Both the position numbers and the translations under genes were made by a program. From Micromonospora sp. WMMD1102 (lineage in GTDB: Bacteria; Actinomycetota; Actinomycetes; Mycobacteriales; Micromonosporaceae), in assembly GCF_029626265.1 (NCBI RefSeq), contig NZ_JARUBN010000001.1, positions 2,914,001 through 2,978,000 of the forward strand: a stretch of 64,000 nt of DNA, read 5' to 3'. Positions 61,709 through 64,000 of the stretch are shown here, piece by piece (position 1 is the first letter of the stretch; each line of letters begins with the position of its first letter). Under the pieces are notes generated by a model. That model was given only the letters and a program-made list of their open reading frames with translations, was not told where the DNA came from and ran no database searches.

Positions 61709-62161
61709 ATGTCCAACCCACGAATCACCGACATCGTGACCACCCTGTTCCGGATGGTACTCGGCCTGCTGTTCGCCCTGCACGGGGCGGCCTCCCTCTT
61801 CGGGATCTTCGGCGGCAACCGGGGCAGCGGCGAGGCGATCCCGTTCGGCACCTGGCCGGGATGGTACGCGGCCGTCATCCAGTTCGTCGGCGGAGTACTG
61901 GTCCTGGTCGGCCTGAGCACCCGGGCCGCCGCGATCGTCTGCTCCGGCTCGATGGCGTACGCGTACTTCGTGGTGCACCAGCCCGACGGGCTGCTGCCGC
62001 TGAACAACGGCGGTGAGCTGGCCGCCCTGTTCTGCTGGTCCTTCCTGCTGGTCGCCGCCCTCGGCGCGGGACGGTGGTCGCTGGACGCCGCGCTCGGCCG
62101 TCGGCGGGGCCGTGCGGTGGCGGAGCAGCCCAGCCCGGTCGCCGCCACCACCGGCTCCTGA
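61709..62161 (+). CDS. DoxX-family membrane protein
   Basis: 150 residues from ATG 61709 (AAGGAG ahead). Four helices: TLFRMVLGLLFALHGAASLFGIFGG, YAAVIQFVGGVLVLVGLSTR, AAAIVCSGSMAYAYFVVHQPDG and LFCWSFLLVAALGAG. LFALHGAASLFGIFGG and YFVVHQPDGLLPLNNGGE are family motifs. It may take part in membrane redox processes; a partner is not visible. Confidence 0.9.
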   Translation: MSNPRITDIVTTLFRMVLGLLFALHGAASLFGIFGGNRGSGEAIPFGTWPGWYAAVIQFVGGVLVLVGLSTRAAAIVCSGSMAYAYFVVHQPDGLLPLNNGGELAALFCWSFLLVAALGAGRWSLDAALGRRRGRAVAEQPSPVAATTGS

Positions 62162-62225
62162 CCGGACCACCCACCAACCGATCAGTTCTCGGCGTCCTCC
62201 GGAGCAGTTCTCCGTGATGAACTGA

Positions 62226-63398
62226 TCAGACCTCTGGCAGACCGACGTAGTTCTCCGCCAGGCTGGTGGCGTACGCCCGGGACGAGGCGAGGTAGCGCAG
62301 CGTCGAAAGCTGCAACCTCGCCTCGTACGGGTCGTCGGTGTTCAGCCTGTGCAGCAGCGAGGTCATCCACCAGGAGAAGTGCTGGGCCCGCCACACCCGG
62401 CGCAGCGCGGTGTCCGAATAGGAGTCCAACAGGTCGTCCCGCCCGTCGCGGTACCAGGCGGCGAAGGCGTCACCGAGCAGCGTCACGTCGGCCAGCGCCA
62501 GGTTCATCCCCTTGGCGCCGGTCGGCGGGACGATGTGCACCGCGTCGCCGGCCAGGAAGAGCCGCCGCCAGCGCATCGGCTCCACCACCAGGCTGCGCAT
62601 CCCGGTGACGCTCTTCTCCAGGATCGGTCCGGTGTTCAGCGTCCACCCGGGTACGGTCTCCAGCCGGGTGCGCAGTTCCGCCCAGATCCGCTCGTCCGGC
62701 CAGTCCGCGAGGTCGGCCTCCGGCTCCACCTGGAGATAGAGCCGGGAGATCTCCGGGGAGCGCATGCTGTAGAGGGCGAAGCCCCGGTCGTGGTGGGCGT
62801 AGATCAGCTCCTCGGTCGCCGGTGCGGCGGCGGCGAGGATCCCGAGCCAGGCGAAGGGGTAGCTGCGGTCGTACTCGGTCAGCTCGCCGGCCGGCACGCT
62901 GGCCCGGCTCACCCCGTGCGAGCCGTCGCAGCCGGCGACGAAGTCGCAGTGCAGCTCCTCGTCCCGCCCCTGGTGCCGGAACCGGATCACCGGTGCGTCG
63001 GAGTCCAGCCCGTCGAGGCGTACGTCGGAGACCTCGAAGCGGAGCTCGCCACCGGCGGCCGTACGCGCCGCGATCAGGTCCTTCACCACCTCCTGCTGGC
63101 CGTAGACGGTGATCGCCCGCCCGGTCAGCTCGGTCATCGCGATCCGGTGCGCGGCGCCGCCGAAGCGCAGCTCGATGCCCTCGTGCCGGAGCCCCTCCCG
63201 GTCCAGCCGCTCACCGAGCCCGCTGCGCCGGAGCAGGTCCACCGAGCCCTGCTCCAGCACGCCGGCCCGGACCCGGTGCTCGACGTACTCCCGGCTCCGG
63301 CACTCCAGCACCACCGACCCGATGCCGGCCCGGTGCAGCAGGTGTGACAGCAGCAGACCAGCCGGCCCCGCCCCGACGATCCCGACCTGGGTACGCAT
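62226..63398 (-). CDS. pobA: 4-hydroxybenzoate 3-monooxygenase
   Basis: 390 residues from ATG 63398. Converts 4-hydroxybenzoate to protocatechuate with FAD and NAD(P)H. FAD motif VGIVGAGPAGLLLSHLLHRAG, DG motif VAGCDGSHGVSR, and GDAVHIVPPTGAKGMNLALADV are intact, and EHRVRAGVLEQGSVDLL is the PobA-typical stretch near the N-terminus. Length matches the family. It follows an MFS transporter gene by 51 bp, probably as the second gene of an aromatic-acid uptake and hydroxylation unit. Confidence 0.94.
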   Translation of the reverse strand: MRTQVGIVGAGPAGLLLSHLLHRAGIGSVVLECRSREYVEHRVRAGVLEQGSVDLLRRSGLGERLDREGLRHEGIELRFGGAAHRIAMTELTGRAITVYGQQEVVKDLIAARTAAGGELRFEVSDVRLDGLDSDAPVIRFRHQGRDEELHCDFVAGCDGSHGVSRASVPAGELTEYDRSYPFAWLGILAAAAPATEELIYAHHDRGFALYSMRSPEISRLYLQVEPEADLADWPDERIWAELRTRLETVPGWTLNTGPILEKSVTGMRSLVVEPMRWRRLFLAGDAVHIVPPTGAKGMNLALADVTLLGDAFAAWYRDGRDDLLDSYSDTALRRVWRAQHFSWWMTSLLHRLNTDDPYEARLQLSTLRYLASSRAYATSLAENYVGLPEV

Positions 63399-63449
63399 TC
63401 TCGCCTCCCTGACCTTCCACGACTGATCCGTTCCACCGGGCGGCACGTC

Positions 63450-64000
63450 TTACACCTGCCGGTCCCGGCCGGCGCCGAGCGCGCTCGTCGCCATCACCGC
63501 GGTCACCGCCGCCATGGCGGCCAGCGGCACCCGCCAGCCTGCGGTGACGTCCCGCAGCGCGCCGACCAGCACCGGCCCGGCGGCGCTGAGCAGGTAGCCG
63601 ACCGACTGCACCGCCCCGGAGAGCTGCCGGGCCGACCCGGGCGTCCGGGCCCGGAGCACCAGCAGGGTCAGGGCGAGACCGAGCGCGGCGCCCTGGGCCA
63701 GCCCGGCCAGCACCGTCCAGAGCAGATACCAGGTCGGCAGGGCCAGCAGACCGAGCACCGCCGCCGCCCAGCCGACGGCGACGACAAGTGCCAGCCCGCG
63801 CTGGTCGGGCCGGCGGACCGCCAGGGTCGGCACCACCAGCGCGGTGCCGATCCCGAGCAGGTTGAGCACCGCCAGTGCCGCGCCCGCCCGGGTCGGCGCG
63901 ACGCCCTGGTCCCGCAGCATGCTCGGCAGCCAGGTGAGCACCGTGTAATAGAGCATCGACTGGGTGCCCATGAAGACGGCCAGCTGCCAGGTGACCGGCG
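63450..64000 (-). CDS. MFS transporter (CynX/NimT-like), C-terminal part; 5' end outside window
   Basis: The minus strand is open to the window edge; the last ~183 residues are seen, with helices such as YYTVLTWLPSMLRDQGV, AVLNLLGIGTALVVPTLAV, LALVVAVGWAAAVLGLLALP and GLAQGAALGLALTLLVLR, ending SALGAGRDRQV. The FMGTQSMLYYTVLTWLPSML region is typical of CynX/NimT-type transporters. By position next to pobA it may import an aromatic acid. Confidence 0.9.
   Translation of the reverse strand, partial: PVTWQLAVFMGTQSMLYYTVLTWLPSMLRDQGVAPTRAGAALAVLNLLGIGTALVVPTLAVRRPDQRGLALVVAVGWAAAVLGLLALPTWYLLWTVLAGLAQGAALGLALTLLVLRARTPGSARQLSGAVQSVGYLLSAAGPVLVGALRDVTAGWRVPLAAMAAVTAVMATSALGAGRDRQV

Overview
The window is a very GC-rich actinobacterial chromosome segment with strong third-position GC bias, many 4-bp ATGA/GTGA stop-start overlaps and GTG starts. 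Paired XRE-DUF5753/DUF397 genes, a conservon-like sensor kinase with a Roadblock protein, SigC/SigJ/SigE-type ECF factors, secreted CBM2/CBM13 enzymes and a type II polyketide locus together suggest a filamentous actinomycete, most likely Micromonosporaceae. That family assignment is inference; there is no rRNA or other clear taxonomic marker in the window. No CRISPR array or convincing tRNA was seen.

Region 1 (1-8841) is the 3' part of a type II PKS operon read left to right: end of a TcmI-like cyclase, a dedicated acetyl-CoA carboxylase (fused AccD-AccA, BCCP, biotin carboxylase), an ACP fused to an aromatase/cyclase-type SRPBCC domain, a cupin, ketosynthase alpha, chain-length factor and an ABM-type monooxygenase. 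Eight of the nine genes overlap or nearly touch. The carboxylase would supply malonyl-CoA and the KS/CLF/ACP the poly-beta-keto chain; content resembles spore-pigment or pentangular-polyphenol clusters.

Region 2 (8.9-18.1 kb) has a secreted BNR protein, a secreted SGNH esterase with CBM2, the first copy of a divergent four-gene module (two tiny Cys-rich genes against XRE-DUF5753 plus DUF397), a frameshifted secreted chitinase, a deletion scar joining an aldo/keto reductase fragment to a TetR fragment, and a divergent SigC/membrane anti-sigma pair.

Region 3 (18.1-28.1 kb) has a cNMP-domain histidine kinase with a response-regulator/thioredoxin-reductase-like fusion, then a plastic segment: a decayed VOC gene, a terpene synthase-P450 pair, an IS1380 remnant, a lone P450 and an XRE regulator.

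Region 4 (28.3-37.5 kb) is a reduced conservon (NIT-domain kinase lacking its usual phospho-acceptor His, plus Roadblock protein), a complete five-gene branched-chain amino-acid-type ABC transporter, and a methyltransferase. Region 5 (37.6-46.5 kb) is a set of small regulator-target units with visible operators: XRE/methionine aminopeptidase, NYN nuclease, TetR, DIP1984-like, SUKH-like, MarR/SDR, a secreted propeller and a zinc protease.

Region 6 (46.7-64 kb) opens with the second copy of the four-gene module, followed by an ECF sigma factor with a WD40-like anti-sigma, a lipoprotein, VOC proteins, an EEP-family hydrolase, an adenylate-kinase-like protein with a degenerate P-loop, a DoxX/SigJ/epimerase group, a striking 8-bp minisatellite ahead of a FUSC-type membrane protein, a C1 peptidase with a chagasin-like inhibitor, a second DoxX, and a PobA/MFS pair that runs off the right edge.
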